Made by a program: the position numbers and the translations under genes. This document shows positions 17,201 to 23,781 of a stretch of 64,000 bases of DNA, piece after piece (the stretch's first letter is position 1; every line of letters begins with the position of its first letter). The stretch is from Kamptonema sp. UHCC 0994 (GTDB taxonomy: Bacteria; Cyanobacteriota; Cyanobacteriia; Cyanobacteriales; Microcoleaceae): contig NZ_JARFTR010000271.1 of NCBI RefSeq assembly GCF_029167235.1, positions 29,245 through 93,244 of the forward strand, in the 5' to 3' direction. A model generated the notes under the pieces. That model did not search any database. It was not told the DNA's origin and was given only the letters and a program-made list of their open reading frames with translations.

Positions 17201-17582
17201 CCCGGACGGGAGAAATTGCCAGTTTGTTCCAGAAAGCCGTTCCGTCTTTACGGTAATTTTTTAATACTACTTGGCAAGAACGCTCTTCGCGTAAAGCGTT
17301 GCGAAGTTCTGCTATCGCCGCTGGATCTGTATCTGGGCCTTGCAAAAAGCGGCAATTTTTCCCCTCTATTTCTGCTTGGGAATAGCCTGTTATTTGCTCG
17401 AAGGCGGGATTGCAGTAGATAATAGGACAGTCTGGCAGTCTGGCATCAGCGATGACGATGCCATTGTTGGAGGCGGCGATCGCGCGATCGCGCACCCGTA
17501 GCGCCTCTGAAACTGAAGAGCGATCGCTAACATCTTTGTTGTTATCTAAATTAGAGAGTAACCGCTCTTGTCTATCTCGCAT
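14250..17582 (-). CDS. LOV/PAS multi-sensor GGDEF-EAL cyclic-di-GMP protein
   Basis: Probable blue-light-responsive c-di-GMP turnover enzyme of 1110 residues. The first PAS domain has the full LOV consensus GKNCRFLQ with the flavin-adduct cysteine at Cys77. Three more PAS domains follow. The GGDEF domain (about 540-700) has intact RLGGDEF and an inhibitory RxxD site (RSGD) five residues before it. The EAL domain has EALVRW, EITESVV, DDFGTGYSS and VAEGVET, so both activities look possible. A low-complexity linker (about 715-785; S/P/L-rich) between GGDEF and EAL, and an unusual stretch of about 80 residues after KWQKSLK and before IAVNLSGRQF inside the EAL domain, appear derived from STRR-type repeats. 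No membrane segment is seen. Confidence 0.9.
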   Translation of the reverse strand: MRDRQERLLSNLDNNKDVSDRSSVSEALRVRDRAIAASNNGIVIADARLPDCPIIYCNPAFEQITGYSQAEIEGKNCRFLQGPDTDPAAIAELRNALREERSCQVVLKNYRKDGTAFWNKLAISPVRDNNDKLTHFIGVQSDISYRIEAQESLQQAKSQLQTILEAVPGIVSWISSDLRYLGVNHHLARLYGLSPEAFAGKDIGFLGSSSEFCHFVRSFFARSQTEAIQEMTATVQTENGPSLRHYLIVAQKYNNGTAAFTIGIDITDRKLAEESLMLKRKAVESSSDAIGMADATGTHIYQNQAFSELFEYETVEEFNAAGGIPIVFADRAVAEDVLTTIMSGNSWLGEVTKQTRTGRIIQVLMRADAIKDAVGKIVGLIGISTNITDRKRTEQELRQSEQRFRSLIENATDIILIVDENGICRYVSPSQERILGYSREEVLGESVLNWVHSDEVHLVSRVLEGVINHPGVGLGLAEYRVRHKNGKECVLEAVATNLLDEPAVQGIVVNCHDVTERKAAEDQLLHDALQDALTELPNRALLMERLGQALARAKRNPNYHFGVIFLDLDRFKVINDSQGHQAGDRLLYTIARRLVSCLRSGDTVARLGGDEFIILLEEIEDISDAIATANRIQKTLEQPLNLEGHKVTITASMGIALSTPEYQWPGDILRDADIAMYRAKALGKARYQVFAAAMHTHAVALMQLESDLRRSVELTCREEGARGQGLGTREREDETGDWGLETREREEENSSLAPSPSPLAPSSAPSPYTLTPSSAPSSPFVLYYQPIVSLSHGTVVGFEALVRWLHPERGLVAPGEFISVAEETGLIVPLGLWVLREACGQMVKWQKSLKSRSLGQSAIKSRDTGLTSNLESWSQQFQLGDIHPSSQLNNTLFDCGLEMCVGDSQSHRHCQPINEGSQEQNVPIPSCKLPLPNYNLPVPNSQLTIAVNLSGRQFAQADLIEQIKQVLDETGLDGQYLKLEITESVVMEDGESAVTMLSQLRDLGIHLCIDDFGTGYSSLSYLHRFPINTLKIDRSFVSRMGVDGDNSEIVRAIVMLAHSLGMDVVAEGVETSHHLAQLRSLGCEFGQGYFFSRPVDSEAATALLSPAMQW

Positions 17583-17677
17583 TACCCCAACCTTTAACCG
17601 AAAGTTAAAAATTTCTCTGCTTTTCTTACTTTACAGTAAAACTGGCTGAAATCTTCTGTGTTGTAACATCACTATCT

Positions 17678-17730
17678 TTGCGGTCAAAAAACCGCCTCGA
17701 CGGCGGCGTTACAAAAAGTTTTGCGTAATT
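17678..17730. repeat. Partial copy of the MITE-like element (right half)
   Basis: GCGGTCAAAAAACCGCC is followed by GGCGGCGTTAC and TTTTGCGTAATTCCTAA, matching the right half of the element at 461-551 with a decayed end (AATTCCTA for AAGTCCT). The left half is missing. It lies upstream of the GGDEF-EAL gene start. Confidence 0.6.
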
Positions 17731-17767
17731 CCTAATAAGAATAATTATTCATTAAGCAAATCTTTCT

Positions 17768-17869
17768 TGCCTCTTCCTTCCTCCTTCTTCCTTCTTCCCT
17801 CCTCCTTCTTCCTTCTTCCCTCCTCCTTCTTCCTTCTTCCTTCTTCCTTCTTCCCTCTTCCTTCTTCCT
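17768..17869. repeat. STRR run (CTTCTTC/CCTCCTT heptamers)
   Basis: About 14 imperfect 7-mer copies, ending at the stop codon of the CPBP protease gene. Same family as at 14147-14246. Confidence 0.85.
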
Positions 17870-18459
17870 TATTTAAACCCTTTGCTTTCCAGTTTCCAAA
17901 TGCAGCTAGAAATTAAATTTGTGCAGATATGAGCTACAATTGGCACTAATAAATTACCCGTCTCTAAAGCACTATATCCAAGTAAAAATCCCACAGCCGT
18001 TGCCCAAACTGCATAGGGCCATTGTTGCCAACCTCCCAAGTGCAAAATGCCAAAGAAAAAACTAGATAATACTAAGGCAATAATATTAGACCCGAAAGCA
18101 GGCAACATTACACCTCGAAATAGTAATTCTTCACTCATTCCAGGTAGAAGTCCCAGCCAAATTAAGTCAGGCCAAAACAGGGGTTTAAGCACTAATTCTA
18201 AGTAAGTGTCTGCACTACGGCGATAAGCTGGCCATAAGCGGTAGATGATTGTACTTGCACCTGTAATTGTGATGCCGATCGCTAGCCCCCAAATTAAGGC
18301 TAAAGGTGTTAACTTGACAGGTAACAGGGAAACAGATCCAAATTGCAGCCACAACTTAGCAACAGTCAGCAAAATCACTGCTGTCACTCCCATTGCTACT
18401 AGAATTTGAGTGCGTGTTAAGGGTTCGAGTTCGGGGTTGTTAGGAAGTTGTTCTGGCAC
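17869..18459 (-). CDS. CPBP family intramembrane metalloprotease (Abi/CAAX protease)
   Basis: Membrane-embedded protease-like protein, 196 residues, with about six hydrophobic segments. Family motifs are intact: EExxxR as Glu110, Glu111 and Arg115 (SEELLFRG), FxxxH ending at His140 (FFFGILH), and HxxxN as His177 and Asn181 (VAHICTN). Substrates of cyanobacterial members are unknown; family relatives process prenylated proteins or give bacteriocin immunity. The gene stands alone between two STRR blocks, so no context helps. The normal length and intact motifs suggest it is functional. Confidence 0.85.
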   Translation of the reverse strand: MPEQLPNNPELEPLTRTQILVAMGVTAVILLTVAKLWLQFGSVSLLPVKLTPLALIWGLAIGITITGASTIIYRLWPAYRRSADTYLELVLKPLFWPDLIWLGLLPGMSEELLFRGVMLPAFGSNIIALVLSSFFFGILHLGGWQQWPYAVWATAVGFLLGYSALETGNLLVPIVAHICTNLISSCIWKLESKGFK

Positions 18460-18544
18460 TTTGGAAGAAGGGACTAGGGGCTAGGGACTAGGGAAAGAGA
18501 GAGGGAGAGGGTAGAAGGGGAGATGGGGAGGATGGGGAAGGTAA

Positions 18545-18660
18545 GTAGGAGGGATTAGCAATTAGCCATTAGCCATTACCAATTACCAATTACCAATTAC
18601 CAATTACCAATTACCAATTACCAATTAGCAATTAGCCATTAGCAATTAGCCATTAGCAAT
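18545..18660. repeat. STRR run (CCAATTA/GCAATTA heptamers)
   Basis: About 15 copies of CCAATTA, then GCAATTA/GCCATTA variants, reaching into the last codons of the DUF3326 gene. A second low-complexity run (CTAGGGA type) occupies 18470-18530. Nothing else is visible between 18460 and 18652. Confidence 0.85.
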
Positions 18661-19726
18661 TAGCCTGAATAGATAGACGACTTAAGGGGGAGATTTCGGG
18701 GCGTAGAATAGCTGGATTAATTCCGGCTCTGTGAGCTACTAATACTCCTAATGCTTCTAAATATGAGTTTACCTGTAAAGCTTTAATTCCTAACTTCTCT
18801 GGGGTAGCTTGCATTTGGGTTTGATTTTCGCCGACGGCGATAATTTGCACTGCCGATCGCTGACTTAGACTTAGGATAGCACTACCGCCGCAAGCTGTTG
18901 CAGGTACTACTACTGCATCTATGCGATCGGCAGTTATTGGGGACTGGGTAAATTTTCCCTCGGTGACAAATTGGGGGGCTTGACTTAATCCCGCAAGTAT
19001 GCAAGGTAGGAAAGTATAACCGATTTCTTCGGCTGCCGATCGCGGCGAAATCTGCGAATCTAGGGGAAGTGGTAACAGGGCGGGGGCGTGGGCACAAGGA
19101 ATTTGAAAGGTTTTGACGATTAAATGGCTGATTACGGCTTCCGCCCCGGCTAGGGGGTCAACTCCTTGGCCATACCTGTATTGTTGCAATTGCGTGCTAC
19201 CTTCGTCGTCGGGAAATCTGGCAACAACTGCGATCGCTTCCACTTTTGCTGTTTTAATCAGTGCTTCTGCTGCCCGTAGTAAACTGTCGGGATTGGCGAT
19301 CATACCCCATGATGCCCCAGAATTAGAGATGCGTAACTCTACCTTCAGAGGGATATCTGTGACCACATAATCCGTAATATTAATACCTAATGTTGCTCTA
19401 GCAGCATCCGCAGCTTGTAAGTGGCGCAGTTGCAAGTCTGCTTCCATGCCTGAGTCGAGGATTAAACCGATGCGGTTTTGATGAACGGGCTGCAAACCCC
19501 AGCACCCAGAGGCAAATTTGTCAAGTGCATAGCCTTCGACATAGAGAGCGTTAGGTAAGGGCCAATACAACTGAGCGCCGTTGAGAACGTTGGGGTGAGT
19601 AATCAGTGTATCGCAAATTTGGGCGATCGCTCTGGCCACTGGTAGCGCATCACCAGCATAGCCCCCAATGGACGCGCCAACCCCTGTGGGGACAATCAAA
19701 ACCACTGTAAAAGGGCGTAACTTCAC
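18653..19726 (-). CDS. DUF3326 family protein
   Basis: A conserved, mainly cyanobacterial/plastid-lineage protein without an assigned function. The 357 residues open with VVLIVPTGVGASIGGYAGDA, include GLILDSGMEADLQLRH and GVDPLAGAEAVISH, and have an alpha/beta, soluble character. The GTG start overlaps the stop of the 69-residue gene by four bases (GTGA), so the two are translationally coupled. The ferredoxin gene further upstream likely belongs to the same transcript. The C-terminal end (LSIQANC) runs into STRR sequence. Confidence 0.8.
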   Translation of the reverse strand: MKLRPFTVVLIVPTGVGASIGGYAGDALPVARAIAQICDTLITHPNVLNGAQLYWPLPNALYVEGYALDKFASGCWGLQPVHQNRIGLILDSGMEADLQLRHLQAADAARATLGINITDYVVTDIPLKVELRISNSGASWGMIANPDSLLRAAEALIKTAKVEAIAVVARFPDDEGSTQLQQYRYGQGVDPLAGAEAVISHLIVKTFQIPCAHAPALLPLPLDSQISPRSAAEEIGYTFLPCILAGLSQAPQFVTEGKFTQSPITADRIDAVVVPATACGGSAILSLSQRSAVQIIAVGENQTQMQATPEKLGIKALQVNSYLEALGVLVAHRAGINPAILRPEISPLSRLSIQANC

Positions 19727-19932
19727 GCCGTAACAGAGGTTTCAACTTCTACTTTTGTCCCCTCCACCAGCACATAGCCTTCAATCGTAGCCTTTTGCCG
19801 TGCCACATCAACGTCTGTGACAGCCCAGCGCAGGGGTTCCCCTTGTTTTTGGAGTTCCGCCTCAATTGCTGCGTGCAACTCTTCCGCAGTTTCCGGGAGG
19901 TCAATTTCTGCGGTAATGAAATGGGTTGTCAT
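19723..19932 (-). CDS. Small conserved protein coupled to the DUF3326 gene
   Basis: I do not recognise a named family. The 69 residues start MTTHFITAEIDLPETAEELH and end VLVEGTKVEVETSVTA, an alternation of strand and helix that suggests a small alpha/beta fold. The ATG at 19932 is chosen because GGAG stands 7 bases upstream; the frame is open further to 20043, overlapping the ferredoxin gene, but that region has no RBS. Its stop overlaps the DUF3326 start, so the proteins are probably made in step and may interact. Confidence 0.7.
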   Translation of the reverse strand: MTTHFITAEIDLPETAEELHAAIEAELQKQGEPLRWAVTDVDVARQKATIEGYVLVEGTKVEVETSVTA

Positions 19933-19984
19933 GGAAGGCTCCATAGTATTTGCAACCTTTAGGGGTTCAGTTGTTGATTCTAGC

Positions 19985-20308
19985 TTACTTTGAGGATTGA
20001 CCGAATTGGCGATTGTACACAATCTCTTCCTTTTCTGTTTCAATTTTCAAGTTAGAGCGAGGATAGGCGACGCACAGCAAGACAAATCCTTCTTTCTGAA
20101 GTTCAGGACTTACCCCCATACAATCATCTTGCTCAACTTTACCTTCGATAACTTGAGCAGCACAAGTGGTACAGACTCCTGCATTGCAAGAATTTGGCAA
20201 GTCTAGGCCAGCTTTATCCGCAGCGACAAGAATTTTTTGATCTTCTGGCACTTCTATGGTATAGCTCTTGCCTTGGTGGAGAATTTCTACGGTGTAAGTG
20301 TTGGACAT
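19985..20308 (-). CDS. Plant-type [2Fe-2S] ferredoxin
   Basis: Soluble electron carrier of 107 residues. The cluster ligands are Cys41, Cys46, Cys49 and Cys79 (CNAGVCTTC and LLCVAYP). Compared with photosynthetic PetF it has a different ligand loop (NAGVCTTCA rather than RAGACSTCA) and an extended C-terminus (KIETEKEEIVYNRQFGQ), marking it as one of the minor cyanobacterial ferredoxins. It is the first gene of a minus-strand group with the 69-residue protein and DUF3326. Its electron partner is unknown. Confidence 0.9.
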   Translation of the reverse strand: MSNTYTVEILHQGKSYTIEVPEDQKILVAADKAGLDLPNSCNAGVCTTCAAQVIEGKVEQDDCMGVSPELQKEGFVLLCVAYPRSNLKIETEKEEIVYNRQFGQSSK

Positions 20309-20375
20309 AATTAATCATTCGTAAGCCTCAAATTATTGTACAGCTCAAGAGCAGAAAAATGAACAGAAATTAAGC

Positions 20376-20449
20376 ACCACGCTTGGTAACGCCGCCCTCT
20401 GGGCGGTATCCTCACCGCCCAGAGGGCGGCGTTACAGATACTTAGACTT
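20376..20449. repeat. MITE-like palindromic element, degraded copy
   Basis: GGTAACGCCGCCCTCTGGGCGGT and its complement ACCGCCCAGAGGGCGGCGTTAC form a near-perfect hairpin of the same family as 461-551. The outer ends (CACCACGC and TTAGACTTG) are decayed. It directly abuts the gene fragment at 20451-20522. Confidence 0.75.
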
Positions 20450-20450
20450 G

Positions 20451-20522
20451 TTAGTCAATATTGATATTTTTGGGAGGTTTCAGTTGGTCTGCTTTCAAGA
20501 TTTTGGGCCCAGATTTCTAGAA
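20451..20522 (-). pseudogene. Fragment of a GTPase gene 3' end (homologous to 27036-27110)
   Basis: Read on the minus strand this encodes SRNLGPKILKADQLKPPK and then NINID and a stop, which matches the last residues of the GTPase at 27036-28214 (SGRKTLKEDQPKPPKNINIE). The DNA similarity covers about 70 bases and stops near the cupA stop codon. Both the fragment and the intact gene have MITE-family end sequence next to their stop codons. There is no start or upstream coding sequence, so it is a relic. Confidence 0.7.
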
Positions 20523-20527
20523 AGATA

Positions 20528-21823
20528 CTAGCGATAATCCTGTCGCTGAATATCTCGCAAACGAGCTTCTGGACGCTTAAATCGATCCATTTGAGCCTCA
20601 AAGAAACGGCGATTAGCCATTAAATTCGCAGGATTTGGATCGTCCAAAGGATATGAAGTAACCGTCCGCAAAGCTTGAATTACAGCCGAAGTTACATTAT
20701 ACATCGACCGCTGAAAAGTAATCCCTAATTGGATTAACATATCATCTTCGCGCCGGCAATGTTGGCGATAGTAATCCACCAAATAAGGCGGTAAAAAATG
20801 TAACATATCCTGCATCAACAATGTTGGTGGAATCCCCGCAGTTCCTACGGGAAAAACATCAGCATAAAGAATGCCATAATGGAAATCTTTTTGCTCATCA
20901 GGAACCTGTTTTGCCTGAGCATTATAAGACTTTGTACCCCGAAAAGGTGAAGTGCGATAAAAAACCGCTTCCACATAAGGAAGTGCCGCTTCATGCAGCC
21001 AGGTAAAACCCTTTGATTTCGGAATAATTTCGTAGCATTCCCCGCGAATGTAAACATGATGGTAAATAGGGCGGTTAGCTACCGCAAAAATCCCATTTAC
21101 TAGAAAATTCATTGCATCTGGGACACCTTTAAATCCTCCTTCATCATAGATATCTGACATTTCAAAGAAAACCGGAGCCATCACTTCCCAAAACAAGCCT
21201 AAATTTGAGAAGTAAGACATCTGACGGCACTGTTCCAAAAACATATCTGGAAACAGTTTATAAAGCGCCATCATCGGCGGATTGTATGTGAAATAAGCCT
21301 TAATGGCTTTGTCAGCATTCGCCTTATATTCTGGGCTTTCCAGATAATCGTTAAATCCCCCGCCCATGCCTTGATGCCAAAGCATCGAACGCATACATTC
21401 TTCGGCGAATTCCATATTAATGCGGTCGTGCCACAAGTGATGAAATAAAGTCGGCATTTTGCCGATTTCGCCCTTCTCCATAAATGCCAAAAGTTCTGGG
21501 TGTGCCGTAGCCGGGCCGCGCCAAACCCGCAAATCTGCATCATCACCAGCGTAGTGATTGTGCAAATCTAAATACTCCTGGGGGATGAAGTATTTAAAGA
21601 AGGGAAATGGGTCTAAAAATACGCGCTCAGCAATATAAAGTAAATCCCGCCAGTAGAAATCCATCGGTACAGCATAAGCTTTGTAAATGCCGATGATTTG
21701 CATGAGATTTTCTGGGGTATCTGGCAGCATTGACCCGCCCGCTTCTAATCTGTGAATGACTTCGGCAAATTCATGCTTAGAAGGCGGAATTATTGTTGTG
21801 GATTTAACAGGATTTTGTACCAT
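20528..21823 (-). CDS. cupA: CO2 hydration protein CupA (ChpY) of the NDH-1MS complex
   Basis: Zinc-dependent, carbonic-anhydrase-like subunit that couples NDH-1 proton pumping to CO2 hydration on the thylakoid membrane. The 431-residue protein has the family features PMDFYWRDLLYIAERVFLDP, FKYFIPQEYLDLHNHYAGDD and PTLFHHLWHDRINMEFAEEC. The length and its place after ndhF3-ndhD3 point to CupA (inducible, high affinity) rather than the shorter CupB. It is 271 bp from ndhD3, a gap that contains a gene fragment and a MITE-like element. No cupS gene follows: what lies downstream is a GTPase relic and a ferredoxin gene. Confidence 0.9.
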   Translation of the reverse strand: MVQNPVKSTTIIPPSKHEFAEVIHRLEAGGSMLPDTPENLMQIIGIYKAYAVPMDFYWRDLLYIAERVFLDPFPFFKYFIPQEYLDLHNHYAGDDADLRVWRGPATAHPELLAFMEKGEIGKMPTLFHHLWHDRINMEFAEECMRSMLWHQGMGGGFNDYLESPEYKANADKAIKAYFTYNPPMMALYKLFPDMFLEQCRQMSYFSNLGLFWEVMAPVFFEMSDIYDEGGFKGVPDAMNFLVNGIFAVANRPIYHHVYIRGECYEIIPKSKGFTWLHEAALPYVEAVFYRTSPFRGTKSYNAQAKQVPDEQKDFHYGILYADVFPVGTAGIPPTLLMQDMLHFLPPYLVDYYRQHCRREDDMLIQLGITFQRSMYNVTSAVIQALRTVTSYPLDDPNPANLMANRRFFEAQMDRFKRPEARLRDIQRQDYR

Positions 21824-21863
21824 TTTTGTTTCCCTTTGAATGTCAACTTGAAAATTTTAGTTA

Positions 21864-21937
21864 TGGCTTACGCAAAACTATCCGTAACGCCGCCATCCTG
21901 GCGGTATCTTTACCGCCTAGAAGGCGGCGTTACGTAA
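21864..21937. repeat. MITE-like palindromic element, copy lacking its right end
   Basis: It begins GGCTTACGCAAAA, then CCGTAACGCCGCCATCCTGGCGGT and the complement ACCGCCTAGAAGGCGGCGTTACG. The right terminal AAGTCCT is missing: the sequence passes directly into the CDP-alcohol phosphatidyltransferase fragment. Confidence 0.75.
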
Positions 21938-22065
21938 TAACCAACCATGAACCAAATACTTATTTTTCCGTCAATAGCATCCCATAGTAAAAAGGGGGCA
22001 ATTGCTGCACGAAAAATTACTAAGGAAAGGGGAATATATTTGAGCATTATTGGTTCATTGTTCAT
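21910..22065 (-). pseudogene. Truncated CDP-alcohol phosphatidyltransferase-like gene
   Basis: The 51-codon frame MNNEPIMLKYIPLSLVIFRA, then AIAPFLLWDAIDGKISIWF, matches the N-terminus of cyanobacterial CDP-alcohol phosphatidyltransferase family membrane proteins. After VGYY the frame enters the MITE-like hairpin and stops at TAA (21910). The catalytic DG..AR..D motif and the remaining helices are missing. It lies inside the ndhD3-cupA gap. The family assignment rests on the N-terminal helix only. Confidence 0.6.
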
Positions 22066-22094
22066 AGCTATTTCCTTCTTCCTTCTTGCTTCTG

Positions 22095-23585
22095 TTAGTG
22101 AATAGCTACTTGAGAATTGTCTGTAACTGGAAGCGTTGTAACTATCGCATTTGTCGTGGCTTCAGTCCAACGGACTAACCAAGTAGGCTGCACTCCTAAA
22201 AAGAAAATTGTTACTACCAAAATCAGTGCCGGGATGGTTTCAGCCAACTTAACTTTTGGATAGTAAGCTAGCTTATTATCCAGTTTACCAAAACAAGTAC
22301 GATTGAGCAGAATCACAAAATAAACTGCCGTTAAACCAGAGGCAATTATGCACAGCAAAGTCTCGATTGGAAAGGCGGAAAAACATCCTTGAAATACCAG
22401 AAATTCTGCGATGAATCCTACTAAACCTGGAATACCAGCACTTGCCATTCCACCTATAACTAGCAGAGCACTAATTAATGGTAAACCCCGAATTGGGTTC
22501 ATTAAACCGTTGAGAATATCTAAATCGCGAGTGCCAACTTTAGTTTCAATTACACCTACTAAATAAAACAGCAAAGCCAAAATTAAACCGTGACTAACCA
22601 TTTGGGCAACAGCGCCCACCATTGCTAATTTTGTGCCTGCGGCTGCGGCTACTAAAATATAGCCCATGTGACCGATAGAACTGTAGGCAACCATGCGCTT
22701 AATGTCTTTTTGCGCGATCGCACTCAAAGCCCCATAAAGTACGCTGAAAGTCCCAATAATTGCCAACCAAGGAGCAACTATTGTCCAAGCTTCAGGAAAC
22801 ATTTGTAAACCAAATCGGATTAAGCCATAGGTTCCCAATTTGGCGAGAATACCGCCTAACATAATTACAACTGGTGTGGAAGATTCCACATAGGCATCTG
22901 GTAGCCAAGTGTGTAAGGGAACTAAGGGAATTTTGATACCTAATCCGACTAACAAAACTGTTAGCAGTATTAGTTGTGTCTTCAAAGATAGTCCTTGAGT
23001 TGCGATCGCATCGTAATCGAAATTAGCAGAACCTGTCAGCCAAGCTACGCCCAAGAAAGCGGCCAAAACTAGAATCCCGGAAACAGCAGTGTAGAGCAGA
23101 AACTTAATCGCTGCGTACTCCCGTTTCTTGCCTCCCCAAATAGCAATTAAGAGGTAAAAAGGGATCAATTCTAGTTCATAAAACAAGACAAACAGGAGCA
23201 AATTTTGAGCGATAAAAGCTCCTGCAACCCCAGCATTAATTACTAGCAACAAAGGATAGTAAAGCCGGGGGCGTTCTATCGCATCACCGCTACCATAGAT
23301 CACAATTGCTGTCAGAAAACTGCTTAAAGCTACCAGGGGCATTGATAAGCCGTCAACTCCCAATTTATAGCTCAAACCTAATTGGGGAATCCAAGGTAAA
23401 TATTCTTGAAACTGTAATCCTGAAGCAGTTAAATCAAATTGGGTCAATAGCCAGACAGTCCACAGAAAGATAGCAGCAGCGAAAGCTAATGCTAGGTAAC
23501 GCAATCTGTTTGCAGTTTGGTTTCCTGGTAAAAATCCGACGACAGCGGCACCCAAAATGGGCAACCAAAGTAATGTACTGAGCAT
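22095..23585 (-). CDS. ndhD3: NDH-1 subunit NdhD3 (CO2-uptake complex)
   Basis: Proton-pumping antiporter-like subunit of the NDH-1MS complex in the thylakoid membrane, with about 14 TM helices. Typical NdhD/NuoM stretches are seen: FYELELIPFYLLIAIWGG with the conserved Glu, GIKIPLVPLHTWLPDAYVES with the Lys, and AYSSIGHMGYILV. The ATG at 23585 gives 496 residues starting MLSTLLWLPILGAAVVGFLP, the normal NdhD start; an upstream extension to 23708 passes through a dispersed repeat and is rejected. It lies between ndhF3 and cupA on the same strand, which decides for the D3 type. Confidence 0.93.
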   Translation of the reverse strand: MLSTLLWLPILGAAVVGFLPGNQTANRLRYLALAFAAAIFLWTVWLLTQFDLTASGLQFQEYLPWIPQLGLSYKLGVDGLSMPLVALSSFLTAIVIYGSGDAIERPRLYYPLLLVINAGVAGAFIAQNLLLFVLFYELELIPFYLLIAIWGGKKREYAAIKFLLYTAVSGILVLAAFLGVAWLTGSANFDYDAIATQGLSLKTQLILLTVLLVGLGIKIPLVPLHTWLPDAYVESSTPVVIMLGGILAKLGTYGLIRFGLQMFPEAWTIVAPWLAIIGTFSVLYGALSAIAQKDIKRMVAYSSIGHMGYILVAAAAGTKLAMVGAVAQMVSHGLILALLFYLVGVIETKVGTRDLDILNGLMNPIRGLPLISALLVIGGMASAGIPGLVGFIAEFLVFQGCFSAFPIETLLCIIASGLTAVYFVILLNRTCFGKLDNKLAYYPKVKLAETIPALILVVTIFFLGVQPTWLVRWTEATTNAIVTTLPVTDNSQVAIH

Positions 23586-23637
23586 AGTTTCAGTTTGGTT
23601 TGTAATGTATGATATTAAGCTGCGGACTAGCATGGCC

Positions 23638-23693
23638 GGGGCGGGTTTATAAAATTTGTTGGTACTTATGTAATATCTAGGCGAACCCGCCCC
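23638..23693. repeat. 56-bp palindrome-ended repeat (GGGGCGGGTT family), copy A
   Basis: Starts GGGGCGGGTT and ends AACCCGCCCC, 56 bp in all. A second element of identical length and ends lies at 34822-34877 with a diverged interior. It sits in the ndhF3-ndhD3 gap. Confidence 0.7.
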
Positions 23694-23781
23694 TACACAA
23701 TTTAACAAGATACAAGTCCAATCGTTAATTGTTAAATTTAAGATTTAAGATTTTAAATTACATCTCAAATCTCAAATCCCA

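Noticed and set aside
23586..23708. N-terminal extension of NdhD3
   Set aside because: The extension translates the 56-bp palindrome repeat; the conserved NdhD start is the ATG at 23585.
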